Assembly: GCF_009765985.1 (NCBI RefSeq)
Contig: NZ_LMUM01000015.1
Span: forward strand, 186,001 to 250,000
Source: Acidobacterium sp. S8
GTDB lineage: Bacteria; Acidobacteriota; Terriglobia; Terriglobales; Acidobacteriaceae
DNA length: 64,000 bases
Reading direction: 5' to 3'
This document shows, one piece after another, positions 35,251-43,377 of the stretch; position 1 is the stretch's first letter, and every line of letters starts with the position of its first letter. Under the pieces are notes generated by a model that saw nothing but the letters and a program-made list of their open reading frames with translations, was not told the DNA's origin and ran no database searches. A program made the translations under genes and the position numbers.

Positions 35251-36996
35251 TTACACGAGTTCGCGAACCTTATCATGCGCATTCGTCAGCGCTATTTTCA
35301 TGCGGTTCGGTTCGCCGCGCATCAACGCCTCAGCCAGCTTGAGGGCCTGGGATGCCTTGATCTTTGCCGGCATCGGAGGGGTGAATTCATCAACAACTGC
35401 CTCAATCAGAACAGGACCGGGACGTCCCACGACACTATCGAGTTGAGCGCCGCAGGTCGCCGGGTCTTCAATCTGGATGGCCTCGATTCCGGCGCCACGC
35501 GCGATCGTTACAAAATCCGCAGGGTAGAGATCGCAGGCATATTCAGGATTTCCGAGGAATACCATCTGTTCCCACTTGATCTGTCCCAAAGTATTGTTCT
35601 TGATCACGATGATCTTGATGTTGAGCTTGTACGCTGCGACGGTAATCAGCTCGCCCAGCAGCATGCTTAGCCCACCATCGCCAATAATGCAATAGACTGG
35701 CCGCTCAGGATATGCGACCGCCGCGGCGATCGCATAGGGCAGGCCGCATGCCATGGTTGCAAGATTTCCCGAACAGCTATGCTTCTGTCCTCGCAAGGCA
35801 GGCACGTAACGCGCCCACCAGGTTGTGATCGTTCCGGAATCAGAAGTAACAATTGCATTCGACGGAATACGCTTCCCCAGCTCCCAGCCCACTACCTGAG
35901 GTTTCATCGGCTTGTCCGGACGTGTTCCGCGCTCCTCCATGAGCTTCTGCCACTCTGCTTTGGCCTTCTGAGCTTTCTCAAGAAAGCCCTTATCATGCTT
36001 CTCCAGAAGAGGAAGAAGTGCGCGGATTGTATTCTTCGCATCCCCAACCAAGCCAACATCCGCGGGGTGACGAAGACTGATTCGCTGTGGATCGATATCA
36101 ATCTGTACACATTTGACTGACCCTGGCTCGGGCAGAAATTCGATATACGGGAACGATGTTCCAACCATTAGAAACGTGTCGCACCCTTCTATGGCGTCTT
36201 GCGAAGGTTCGGTTCCAAGCAGACCAATTCCACCCGTGGTGTATGGGCTGTCATCCGGCACCGCAGCTTTACCGAGAAGCGCTTTGATGATCGGCGCACC
36301 GAGCGTCTCTGCGAGTTCTTCAAGTTCTTGAGTGGCGTGTAATGCGCCTTGACCAGCCAGAATCGCGATCTTTTTTCCACGGTTGAGAATATCCGCGGCA
36401 TGCTCCAACTCGATTCGTGCTGGTATCTGCTCGAAGTAAGCCGGGACTGCCGATGTATGGTGAACAGGGTTCCGCTCCGACCGGCCTTTCTTAATCTCCT
36501 GCACCTGCACGTCCACCGGAATCGTAATGTGAGCCACACCACGGTGGGACAGTGCTGTCCGTATCGCTAGATCGGCTACGCTTTCCATGTGCGCGCCGCT
36601 CATGATCCGCTCGTTATAGACAGCGACATCGATGAAAAGCTTATCGAGCGCCACGTCCTGCTGAGTAAAGGTGCCGATTAGATCACTATGCTGCAGTCCC
36701 GTAATCGCGAGGACTGGCGCGTGGTCCATCTTCGCGTCATACAGCCCGTTAAGAAGATGAATGCCTCCCGGACCGGAAGTCGCAATACACACTCCCAGCT
36801 TGCCGGTGAACTTCGCGTAGGCACAGGCCATAAAAGCCGCCGCCTCTTCATGACGAACATGAATGAACCGGATCCGCTCCTGCTGTTTGCGGAGAGCTTC
36901 AAAAACTCCATTGATGCCATCGCCCGGCAGACCAAACACAGTATCAACGCCCCACGCGAGGAGCCGTTCTACAAGTACGTCGGACGCATCAATCAT
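35251..36996 (-). CDS. Thiamine-diphosphate-dependent enzyme (pyruvate oxidase/acetolactate synthase-like)
   Basis: A ThDP enzyme of 581 residues with the standard three-domain fold. The N-terminal domain has the conserved Glu in HVRHEEAAA, the middle domain is of FAD/ADP-binding type, and the C-terminal domain has the ThDP motif GDGGLSML followed by NNTLGQIKWEQ. Pyruvate oxidase (PoxB-like) or acetolactate-synthase-like chemistry is expected; 2-keto acid decarboxylation is common to all. The open frame extends to 37227, but ATG 36996 (MIDASDVL), preceded by GGAG, begins the family N-terminus and is chosen. It leads the minus-strand run with the enolase-type dehydratase. The exact reaction is not certain. 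Confidence 0.88.
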   Translation of the reverse strand: MIDASDVLVERLLAWGVDTVFGLPGDGINGVFEALRKQQERIRFIHVRHEEAAAFMACAYAKFTGKLGVCIATSGPGGIHLLNGLYDAKMDHAPVLAITGLQHSDLIGTFTQQDVALDKLFIDVAVYNERIMSGAHMESVADLAIRTALSHRGVAHITIPVDVQVQEIKKGRSERNPVHHTSAVPAYFEQIPARIELEHAADILNRGKKIAILAGQGALHATQELEELAETLGAPIIKALLGKAAVPDDSPYTTGGIGLLGTEPSQDAIEGCDTFLMVGTSFPYIEFLPEPGSVKCVQIDIDPQRISLRHPADVGLVGDAKNTIRALLPLLEKHDKGFLEKAQKAKAEWQKLMEERGTRPDKPMKPQVVGWELGKRIPSNAIVTSDSGTITTWWARYVPALRGQKHSCSGNLATMACGLPYAIAAAVAYPERPVYCIIGDGGLSMLLGELITVAAYKLNIKIIVIKNNTLGQIKWEQMVFLGNPEYACDLYPADFVTIARGAGIEAIQIEDPATCGAQLDSVVGRPGPVLIEAVVDEFTPPMPAKIKASQALKLAEALMRGEPNRMKIALTNAHDKVRELV

Positions 36997-38043
36997 TTTT
37001 ATCTCCGGAAACGGAATGGTCTTTCGTGGCTGGACACACAAGCTTGGACGCGCATTTGTTCGCCGGGGTTTTACGTCCGAACAGATGAGCAGACGAGACA
37101 ACCTCCATGACATAGATCTGAAGGCTGAATGAAACACATCTTCCGCCGTTCGCGTCCAAAACGTCGAGAGAGCTATACGCGTGCGAAAATTCCAGGGTGT
37201 GAACCGCGAGTCTTCGCTTTCTCTCAAGCAAGGCAGGTATCATACAGAATCATACAAAACCAATACATAGAGAGTTATGACCAGGACGCATTGCTGTTTT
37301 GGTCATGAATTATCTCTACTGAAAGATCAAAATTCATTTTTCCCGTAGAAGCAGCGATTGCTCTGATGAGCGCCAGGCACTTTAGCACTCGCGATCAAAG
37401 TCTGTAGTTGGAGAGCGTTCGAATACGCATGCGAAAGCGCTGTGTTGTCGAAGACAACCCAAACGTTACTTCCGACAACGGCCTTCGTATAACCATGTAG
37501 AGATTCTCGATGAGATTGCCACCCCTCACAATCAGGTCATCGCTCTGATCGTTATTGAAGACAACACCTGGAAACAGCTGCAAATAGCGCGAGAAATCTC
37601 CATTGCATTTGACGCCAGTACACCTACCACAATCGCCAACCGTGTATTGACCATATTGCCTCCACCTTGCTCTTATCGGCGGCGATGGGCAATGCAGTTG
37701 ATTAGAAAGTGCCAACAACCGGGATTAGAGAAGTTTCACTTGGGGGTCCTTAATGCCTTAAAAAGCGACAGAGCCGCTGCGGCGGGTTCTTCCGCTTAAT
37801 GACTCGGAGATACGGTTTATCGTTGCTTTGAAAATGGCTGTTCGTCGGGTGCCTAGAGTCAAACAACCACTTTACGATGAAAGACATCGTTTCTCCTGTG
37901 CGACATAATGAAATATTCGACGCTTGCTACTAGGCCGCAACCACAGGAGGGAGCCGCGCAAAATCAAACGCACGCGGCGCAGCGCGAAAGTTGGCAACCG
38001 CGGTTTAGCTGCTCAACCCTTCACAGCACATCCGCATACGCGC
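36997..38043. other. Long non-coding stretch with decayed fragments, left boundary of the integrative element
   Basis: About 1050 bases with no intact gene. It contains a TonB plug-domain remnant at 37491-37601 and an inverted repeat with ATGACCA/TGGTCAT arms (37277-37283 and 37300-37306). The left edge of the integrative element probably lies here, but no copy of the tRNA 3' end was found to mark it. Confidence 0.55.
37491..37601 (-). pseudogene. Remnant of a TonB-dependent receptor plug domain
   Basis: A 37-residue segment inside an otherwise meaningless 107-codon frame matches the plug-domain signature of TonB receptors: SRYLQLFPGVV, then NNDQSDDLIVRGGN and ENLYMV. Similarity ends abruptly on both sides, and the neighbouring frames suggest indels. 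It is read as a decayed gene fragment. Confidence is limited by its short length. Confidence 0.45.
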
Positions 38044-38286
38044 TTATACAACTATTCGTTCCGGATGATCGCCGCGTGCGTACTTTCGCAGATCGGCCAG
38101 GGGAATCAGAACCCTTCCACCAATCCTTCTGGTCGGCAACCGCCGGTTGGCAATCAGGTAATCCAATGCGCGTTGGCTGATGGACAGTAACTGGGCGGCC
38201 TCTTCCCTGCTTACCAGCAGCTTTGCATCTGGCGCGACGGTGACTCGTGTCGGTGGCCTTTTATGTGCGCTGTCGTTTGCCTGCAT
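38044..38286 (-). CDS. Excisionase-like helix-turn-helix protein
   Basis: An 80-residue protein with the winged HTH of the excisionase/AlpA-type DNA-binding family, clear in LLVSREEAAQLLSISQRALD followed by RRLPTRRIGGRVLIPLADLRKY. In integrative elements such a protein (Xis) controls excision and may also repress promoters. AGGAG sits before the ATG. It is 44 bases from the end of the relaxase gene on the same strand. Confidence 0.82.
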   Translation of the reverse strand: MQANDSAHKRPPTRVTVAPDAKLLVSREEAAQLLSISQRALDYLIANRRLPTRRIGGRVLIPLADLRKYARGDHPERIVV

Positions 38287-38330
38287 TCTGTGCTCCTGAG
38301 TAGAAATTAAGTTGCGTTTACCTTGCGAAT

Positions 38331-41096
38331 TTATATCCCCAGACCTAAACCAATGCCCTGTTCCAGGCCGTATGCTGGTGATGGAGCAACCTTCTGTTGC
38401 ATGGAAACAATCGCCTGTTCCGGCTTGTAGGCGCTCTGATGCGAAACGTCACGGGACAGAACTTGTGACAACTTATCCTTATCGTTTGTGAAAATCTGTG
38501 CGTCCCACTGGCTGCGCGAAATTGAGACATAGGCCATACGGTTATTCAGCAAGTCCTTTGCGCCGAGCTCAGTGTCTACATGAATCAACACGCGCTCCGC
38601 AGTCTGTCCCTGGCTGGAATAACTTGTCATGGCATAACCGTGGTCAAGGTGCGGAAAACGCTGTGAGTCAAAATTCACGCTGCGCCCAACGTCCAGCTTC
38701 AACCACATCGTGCCATCCTGTGCTATGTTCTCCACCATTCCCAACTCACGATTCGCGATCTTCAACTCCTGATTGGGTGCGGTGAACTGAACGCGGTCGC
38801 CAATCGAAAACACCTTTTCCTGCTTACGGTATACGGAGACGCCCATCTGACGGTGAGGATCGTATGTCGTCTGCTCGCCATTGGCTCGCAGAACGGTCAG
38901 CGTATTTTCCTGGGGATGGACGGCGATCACGCGAGCATATTCTCCCTTTCCAATGCCGGTCTCCTTCGATGCCCGTGAATAGCGCAGGATGTCATCGACC
39001 TGATACTGCTGCGCCCAACTACGGTCTGCGCCGGTCATCTCCTGGCGCGGCACAAGCATTTGCATAGAATTCTCTTGTTTGCTTATTGCACCGCGCGACT
39101 GCAGTTCCTTATGAATCTGCTGGTTGATCTCGCTACGTGAGCGGTTGTCCGGTGAGACAACCAGCGTGCTTTCCGGCGATGAGGCATACTCGCGCGCAAT
39201 CGTTGCAATGCGATCCCCGCGCTCCCTGACTTCATGCACGCGCCCCTGTCGGTCCAGACTTTCGACAGCGGCTCTAACCTGCCCACGCGCTAGTTGTTCG
39301 ACGGCCTGTTTTAACTCCGGATCACGCTGGCGAACAATCTCATCCAGCTTCACCGTGCGCATTCCCGCGTCCTGAAGCTGTGCGAAGGGGCGGCCTGCTT
39401 CGACAGCTTCATGCTGGCGGGTATCTCCAACCAGGAGAACGCGGTCATTCCGATGGAGACGCGTCACAAACTCGTGCATCTGGCGCGTGGAGGCAAGCGA
39501 CGATTCATCGAGCACAAAGAGTCTCTTCTCGCCTGTGTCCAGTTGTTCTCCCCGAACAAGATGGTGCTGAAGAGTCGAGGTCTTCATGCCGACCTCGGAG
39601 AGCTTCTGTGCGGCGCGTGATGTCGGAGCAAATCCTTCAACCACGTACCCCTGTGCCTCTACTCCTTCCCGGATCACAGCCAGCGTTGTTGTCTTGCCTG
39701 CACCGGCGACGCCGTCCAGACCGATAATCTTTTCGCGACTTAAGAAAATTTCATCGACCGCACCAAGCTGTGCTTTGCTCAACTCCGGGTGTTGGTCTTC
39801 GATTCGTATTCGCAATGGAGGCGAAACGAGCATGGAATTTTCAAAGCCGCGTAGATTGCCTTGCTGCATGGAACCAACAATCTCCCGCTCCAGACGAACC
39901 ATCTCAGCCGTCGTATACTGCGGTCCAGCTCTGCCGTCCATACGCTCCACACGGCGAAACTCGCCTCGAATGACTCTCTGCTCAAATTCCTGCCTTACCT
40001 GGTTGTAGGTGGCTTCTCCCATACTGCGGTCGATTGCAGCTTGCAGGATCGTTCGCTCATCCTGCACTGCCGAACGCTCAAAGACATGATTGCGCGAGTA
40101 TGTGATCGATTGCTGTGCAGTCTTATCAATCCGCGGCCTGTGGCGCTGTGCTTGTTCTCTCGCTTGCGAAACAACCTGGTCCGGCTGATTGCCGAACTTT
40201 GCAGCGAGTTCACAATGTCGGTGCAACACCTCTTCACGCGAGAGCAGGTCTTTGCCATCCCTTGTGCGATGAGCGGCAACCTGCGCCGCACCAGCACCGT
40301 CTCTGCCTATGTCCTGCAAATGCTCTTTGATTTGTGCCCGGCGCAGACTCGATGCATCCAGATACTCTCGCGTATAACCTTTGATGTCCGGCTGCCCATA
40401 CTCTCCACGCTCTATTTCATAACCGAGTCTTTGTAACCGCATGGCGAGCTCTGAGCGATACACGCTGGTCGCGTATTGTTGGGACTGGAAGAGACTGCGT
40501 TCCTGCAATGCGCGAGTTTGACCATTCCCACGTTCCGTCACGTTGAAGATGACGGCGTGCGTATGAAGCTGCGGAGCAGCATAACCATTAACGGGCCGAG
40601 CTGTATCGTGCTCAAAAGTAGCAGCAACAAGCTTTCCAGTCGTCTCAGGCGCATGGATATTGCCGATGCGCGCTTGCGTATAGCGCTCCAATTCGTGCAA
40701 TGCCACACGAACACTCTCACGATGCGCTTCGCGCACACGCTCATCACCACCTACGAGCGCAGTGAGAGAAATCGACTTCGGCGCAGAGAATGTTGCATCC
40801 CATCCGGCGCGGTGCTCTGCGCTCGTGATCTGCTTGCCATATTCATTTTCGTAGGTTCTGGCGGGTTGATGCTTGACCAGCTGTGCGGCACTCTCGTGAT
40901 GCTGTCCTTCGCTCAGTCGTGCAAAGTGCTCATCTCTGACTACGCCTTGTAAACCCCATTTACGGGCAAGCTCTCCTTGCCACTCGCTATGTCCTTGCTG
41001 GTCGCGACTCCAGTAGTTTTGCTTCTCTGAAGTGAACTCGCGCGCATGATATGTGCGGGCCTGAGTTGCAGACAGCGCTTTGGAAATAGTCAACAT
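38331..41096 (-). CDS. MobF-family conjugative relaxase with helicase domain (TrwC/TraI type)
   Basis: A large relaxase of about 921 residues. The N-terminal relaxase domain shows the start MLTISKALSATQARTYH, candidate nicking tyrosines at 16 and 28, and metal-binding His163, His178 and His180 (LHTHAVIFN). The C-terminal half is a RecD/TraI-type helicase with Walker A (GVAGAGKTT, near residue 465) and Walker B-like LFVLDESSL. It cuts and unwinds the transferred strand in conjugation. The frame is open from 41135, but ATG 41096 gives the family N-terminus and is used. The helicase tail is shorter than in F TraI, comparable to TrwC. It lies in trwC position after the RHH and two-TM genes. Confidence 0.9.
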   Translation of the reverse strand: MLTISKALSATQARTYHAREFTSEKQNYWSRDQQGHSEWQGELARKWGLQGVVRDEHFARLSEGQHHESAAQLVKHQPARTYENEYGKQITSAEHRAGWDATFSAPKSISLTALVGGDERVREAHRESVRVALHELERYTQARIGNIHAPETTGKLVAATFEHDTARPVNGYAAPQLHTHAVIFNVTERGNGQTRALQERSLFQSQQYATSVYRSELAMRLQRLGYEIERGEYGQPDIKGYTREYLDASSLRRAQIKEHLQDIGRDGAGAAQVAAHRTRDGKDLLSREEVLHRHCELAAKFGNQPDQVVSQAREQAQRHRPRIDKTAQQSITYSRNHVFERSAVQDERTILQAAIDRSMGEATYNQVRQEFEQRVIRGEFRRVERMDGRAGPQYTTAEMVRLEREIVGSMQQGNLRGFENSMLVSPPLRIRIEDQHPELSKAQLGAVDEIFLSREKIIGLDGVAGAGKTTTLAVIREGVEAQGYVVEGFAPTSRAAQKLSEVGMKTSTLQHHLVRGEQLDTGEKRLFVLDESSLASTRQMHEFVTRLHRNDRVLLVGDTRQHEAVEAGRPFAQLQDAGMRTVKLDEIVRQRDPELKQAVEQLARGQVRAAVESLDRQGRVHEVRERGDRIATIAREYASSPESTLVVSPDNRSRSEINQQIHKELQSRGAISKQENSMQMLVPRQEMTGADRSWAQQYQVDDILRYSRASKETGIGKGEYARVIAVHPQENTLTVLRANGEQTTYDPHRQMGVSVYRKQEKVFSIGDRVQFTAPNQELKIANRELGMVENIAQDGTMWLKLDVGRSVNFDSQRFPHLDHGYAMTSYSSQGQTAERVLIHVDTELGAKDLLNNRMAYVSISRSQWDAQIFTNDKDKLSQVLSRDVSHQSAYKPEQAIVSMQQKVAPSPAYGLEQGIGLGLGI

Positions 41097-41413
41097 GCGC
41101 AACAGCCTCGCTACATGAGCAGCAGAATCTCGCAACTGCTTGCTGCATAGCGTAACTCTATTTGCGGAAAAAAGGGGCGCATATCTGAAAAATATTTTCT
41201 ATGAAGGAATTGCGAATACCCGCATGAACATTGATTGAAGCTCACATCGCGTTCAGATTAAGGGGTCAATTGAGACGTCTATCGCAAGGCTATTAGAAGT
41301 GAATGAGTGAGGCACATACCTGGTTTGAAGCGAGGGGAATTGGGGTGGGATTGCTGCCTTATATACGAGTCTTTATCCGGGGCGATGAGACTCTCTTCGA
41401 GAGGTCGAATGCG
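41097..41413. other. Intergenic region upstream of the relaxase gene
   Basis: About 317 bases with no supported gene. It is AT-rich near 41190-41215, where GAAAAATATTTTC is a near-palindrome, and may hold the relaxase promoter. The plus-strand frame at 41303 lies antisense to the two-TM gene and is not believed. Confidence 0.4.
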
Positions 41414-42259
41414 TCAGTCAATCCACTGCGACTCGTGCCACGGTTTCGACTGTTCTTTGGCATCGTGAGCGGATGCTCTTCCGGGGAAGATCGAGCGCGT
41501 TCGTGGCTCTTCTAGGAAGCTTGAAAGGTGCCGCTTCTCACCCGTTAATGGACCCCCTTTTACCTGTTGAACCGTACCCGGATTGACTGGGGCATTAGGG
41601 ATCGTTTTGATAGCGGAATCGTCTCGTTCGAGCTGGGCTTTCTCGATCACTATTCGTCGCCCAATCCACGACCGAATCTGCTTGGCAAATTGGTTCCAAA
41701 TCTCCGCCAGATTGAAGGTCAATTCCGACCCCGAAACCTCCTCACGAAGCCTGTTCCATTCGATCCCCAATTCTCTCTTCATCATGAACGCGACATAGAG
41801 CACAAGGAAGGGCGCACTGCATGCATAAAGGAGCGGCTCGGCTATCACTTGACGAACGCTCCGATGGCCATAGAAGTCCTCCTCTAAGAACACTTCCAAC
41901 TTGGCGGAATTGACTGCTTCCCGACGGCTCTTCACCAGGCTGAGCCACCCACGTTCGCGGGCCGAAGAAGAGAGCTCAAGAGACAGGCTCCACGGCCTTT
42001 CAGAGGTCACGTCCACGTCGATAACGGGCTCACTCTTCCGCCCCGGAGCCGCCTTGAACAGCCACACGATTTGGGTGGTGCTTCTAGGCTGTTTTGCGCC
42101 CTCCAAACTCTCCCAATACGCCGACAAATAGTACCTCTCAAGGGGTTGAAGTTCCCACCTGAACCACACCCCGAAGATGAGTAATGGAATAGTCGGAAGC
42201 AGGGCCAAAAGCAGGGCAATTCGCCACGGAAACACGGCGCGAAAGCGCAGCCATTGCAT
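41414..42259 (-). CDS. Two-transmembrane-segment protein in coupling-protein position, without ATPase domain
   Basis: A 281-residue protein with two hydrophobic segments, near residues 12-32 and 142-162, and a charged periplasmic part of about 105 residues between them. Gene order matches the trwA-trwB-trwC mobilization module: RHH protein, then this, then the relaxase. The coupling protein TrwB/TraD in that position has an N-terminal two-TM module joined to a large hexameric ATPase, but here no Walker motif is seen and the C-terminal 90 residues are charged and disordered-looking. It may be a truncated coupling protein or an unrelated membrane partner. GGAG lies 8 bases before the ATG. No homology to a named family could be recognised with certainty. 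Confidence 0.6.
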   Translation of the reverse strand: MQWLRFRAVFPWRIALLLALLPTIPLLIFGVWFRWELQPLERYYLSAYWESLEGAKQPRSTTQIVWLFKAAPGRKSEPVIDVDVTSERPWSLSLELSSSARERGWLSLVKSRREAVNSAKLEVFLEEDFYGHRSVRQVIAEPLLYACSAPFLVLYVAFMMKRELGIEWNRLREEVSGSELTFNLAEIWNQFAKQIRSWIGRRIVIEKAQLERDDSAIKTIPNAPVNPGTVQQVKGGPLTGEKRHLSSFLEEPRTRSIFPGRASAHDAKEQSKPWHESQWID

Positions 42260-42273
42260 GGTGGATTCTCCGC

Positions 42274-42672
42274 CTATCTCGTGTTGCTTTGCAGCCGCTT
42301 TTGGGCCAGGAATTCCTGCGCCTTATGCTCCTTAATGGAGTCTGCATGTGCAGACATTTTGCGCAGGTCTTCGACGCTTATCGGACCCTCGGATGCTCGG
42401 GCAAACAGGTTCAGCATCAGAGAACGCATCCCCAGGATCTCAGCCAGCAAGATCGAATCGGTCAGCTCTTGTGAGGAGCGCGCCTGTGTCAGTGCGGCAT
42501 CGCGAAGCCATTCTGCCAGCTTCTTCCCGGCTGTCGCCACAGCAGATTCCACCTCGCCAAACTCCGCCTCCGTAAGCCTTGTAGCGACGGATTTTGCACG
42601 GTACGTCCCCTTTAGCGGACTGGCGGGAGCCGCTGACGGAACTGTCGGTTGCTTGATATCAGAAGAAGCCAT
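42274..42672 (-). CDS. Mobilization protein, ribbon-helix-helix-like (MobC/TrwA type)
   Basis: About 132 residues. The pattern SVATRLTEAEFGEVESAVA followed by KKLAEWLRDAAL is the ribbon-helix-helix-like DNA-binding core found in relaxosome accessory proteins (MobC, TrwA). The rest is alanine- and charge-rich. The start is set at ATG 42672 (MASSDIK); an upstream frame to 42726 has no better evidence. It lies just downstream of an inverted repeat (42806-42821) that could be part of the origin of transfer it binds. It is the first gene of the three-gene mobilization run. Confidence 0.65.
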   Translation of the reverse strand: MASSDIKQPTVPSAAPASPLKGTYRAKSVATRLTEAEFGEVESAVATAGKKLAEWLRDAALTQARSSQELTDSILLAEILGMRSLMLNLFARASEGPISVEDLRKMSAHADSIKEHKAQEFLAQKRLQSNTR

Positions 42673-42805
42673 GAGAAAGGGCCTCGCGCGGGAATTCCGG
42701 TTGCAAGGCTTGGATGCGTGCAACACAGCAGCAGTTTCAACAATTGCTTTTAGCTAAGGTGTCCACACATGAAACACCACATCGCCTCCAGCAGCAAACC
42801 GCAAT

Positions 42806-42821
42806 GTTTACGTGCGTAAAC
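42806..42821. promoter_or_regulatory. Perfect inverted repeat GTTTACG-TG-CGTAAAC (oriT or operator candidate)
   Basis: Seven-base perfect arms around TG, upstream of the RHH gene. In MobF systems the origin of transfer usually lies beside the trwA-like gene and contains inverted repeats bound by the RHH protein. No nic consensus is identified, so this is only a candidate. Confidence 0.4.
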
Positions 42822-43030
42822 CGTAAATCGCAATTAGCTCAAACAAAACGCGTTAACGATTACGCCTACAAGGCAGCTCTGCAGTTCCCTTTTGGGGATG
42901 ACGTGTCACCATCCATCCGCTGCGGAGCAGCGCGGCCGTCTTGCACGACCGGATGCTCTACGCTTGGGCAACGGCGGCAGACGGCCTGCATGGGACTCCA
43001 CCGCTCGCTACGGTATAGCAAAAGTTCCGA

Positions 43031-43109
43031 GATGTATCGGGCCATTCACGTTATTAATGGATTAAATTCAAAATCTATTAGCTCAGGTGTTGTTTTTCGA
43101 TTGTTTTGA
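43031..43109 (+). pseudogene. C-terminal remnant of an outer-membrane beta-barrel protein
   Basis: The last residues of a frame ending at 43109 read NGLNSKSISSGVVFRLF, nearly the same as the C-terminus of the intact barrel protein at 57925-58479 (NGLNPKTYSSGVVFSLF). Upstream similarity is lost. It is taken as the 3' end of a decayed family member left near the element. Confidence 0.45.
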
Positions 43110-43181
43110 ATTACCACTGGCCTGCTCGGCTGAATTTGCACCAGTCCTGAGTGATAGAGACTGAGTATAAGGAGCTGGGCC

Positions 43182-43374
43182 ATGGCAAGAAAGAGGCACA
43201 CGCCTGACCAGGCGTGAAGCTGTTGCGGCAAATTGAAGTGGGTCTAGCGAACGGGAAGACGGTGAATCAGGGCTGCAAGGAAGCAGCGATCACGCACAGA
43301 AGTACTACCGACGGCGCTGTGCAGTGGATGTCGCGGGCAAGAAGACGCATCTACGCGCCTAGCCGTATCAGACA
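43182..43374 (+). pseudogene. IS3-type transposase orfA remnant with frameshifts
   Basis: The start MARKRHTPDQA matches OrfA of IS3-family elements. A one-base shift then gives KLLRQIEVGLANGKTVNQGC, and another shift gives QKYYRRR, the place of the family YYRW motif. Three frames are needed, so the gene is broken. No orfB and no terminal repeats were found. It ends where the integrase gene begins on the other strand. Confidence 0.6.
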
Positions 43375-43377
43375 GAT

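Larger units (their letters stand above)
42673..43377. other. Non-coding region of the element with two decayed gene fragments
   Basis: About 705 bases without an intact gene. It holds the inverted repeat at 42806-42821, a GGATG/CATCC inverted repeat at 42895-42913, a beta-barrel remnant at 43031-43109 and an IS3-type orfA remnant at 43182-43374. It probably includes the origin of transfer. Confidence 0.5.

Noticed and set aside
37999-38007. Nine bases GCGGTTTAG shared with the tRNA-Arg anticodon arm, as a left att site
   Set aside because: Too short and not the tRNA 3' end; an att duplicate should carry most of the 3' half.
41303-41515. 70-codon plus-strand frame before the two-TM gene
   Set aside because: Antisense to the real gene and no domain or signal peptide.
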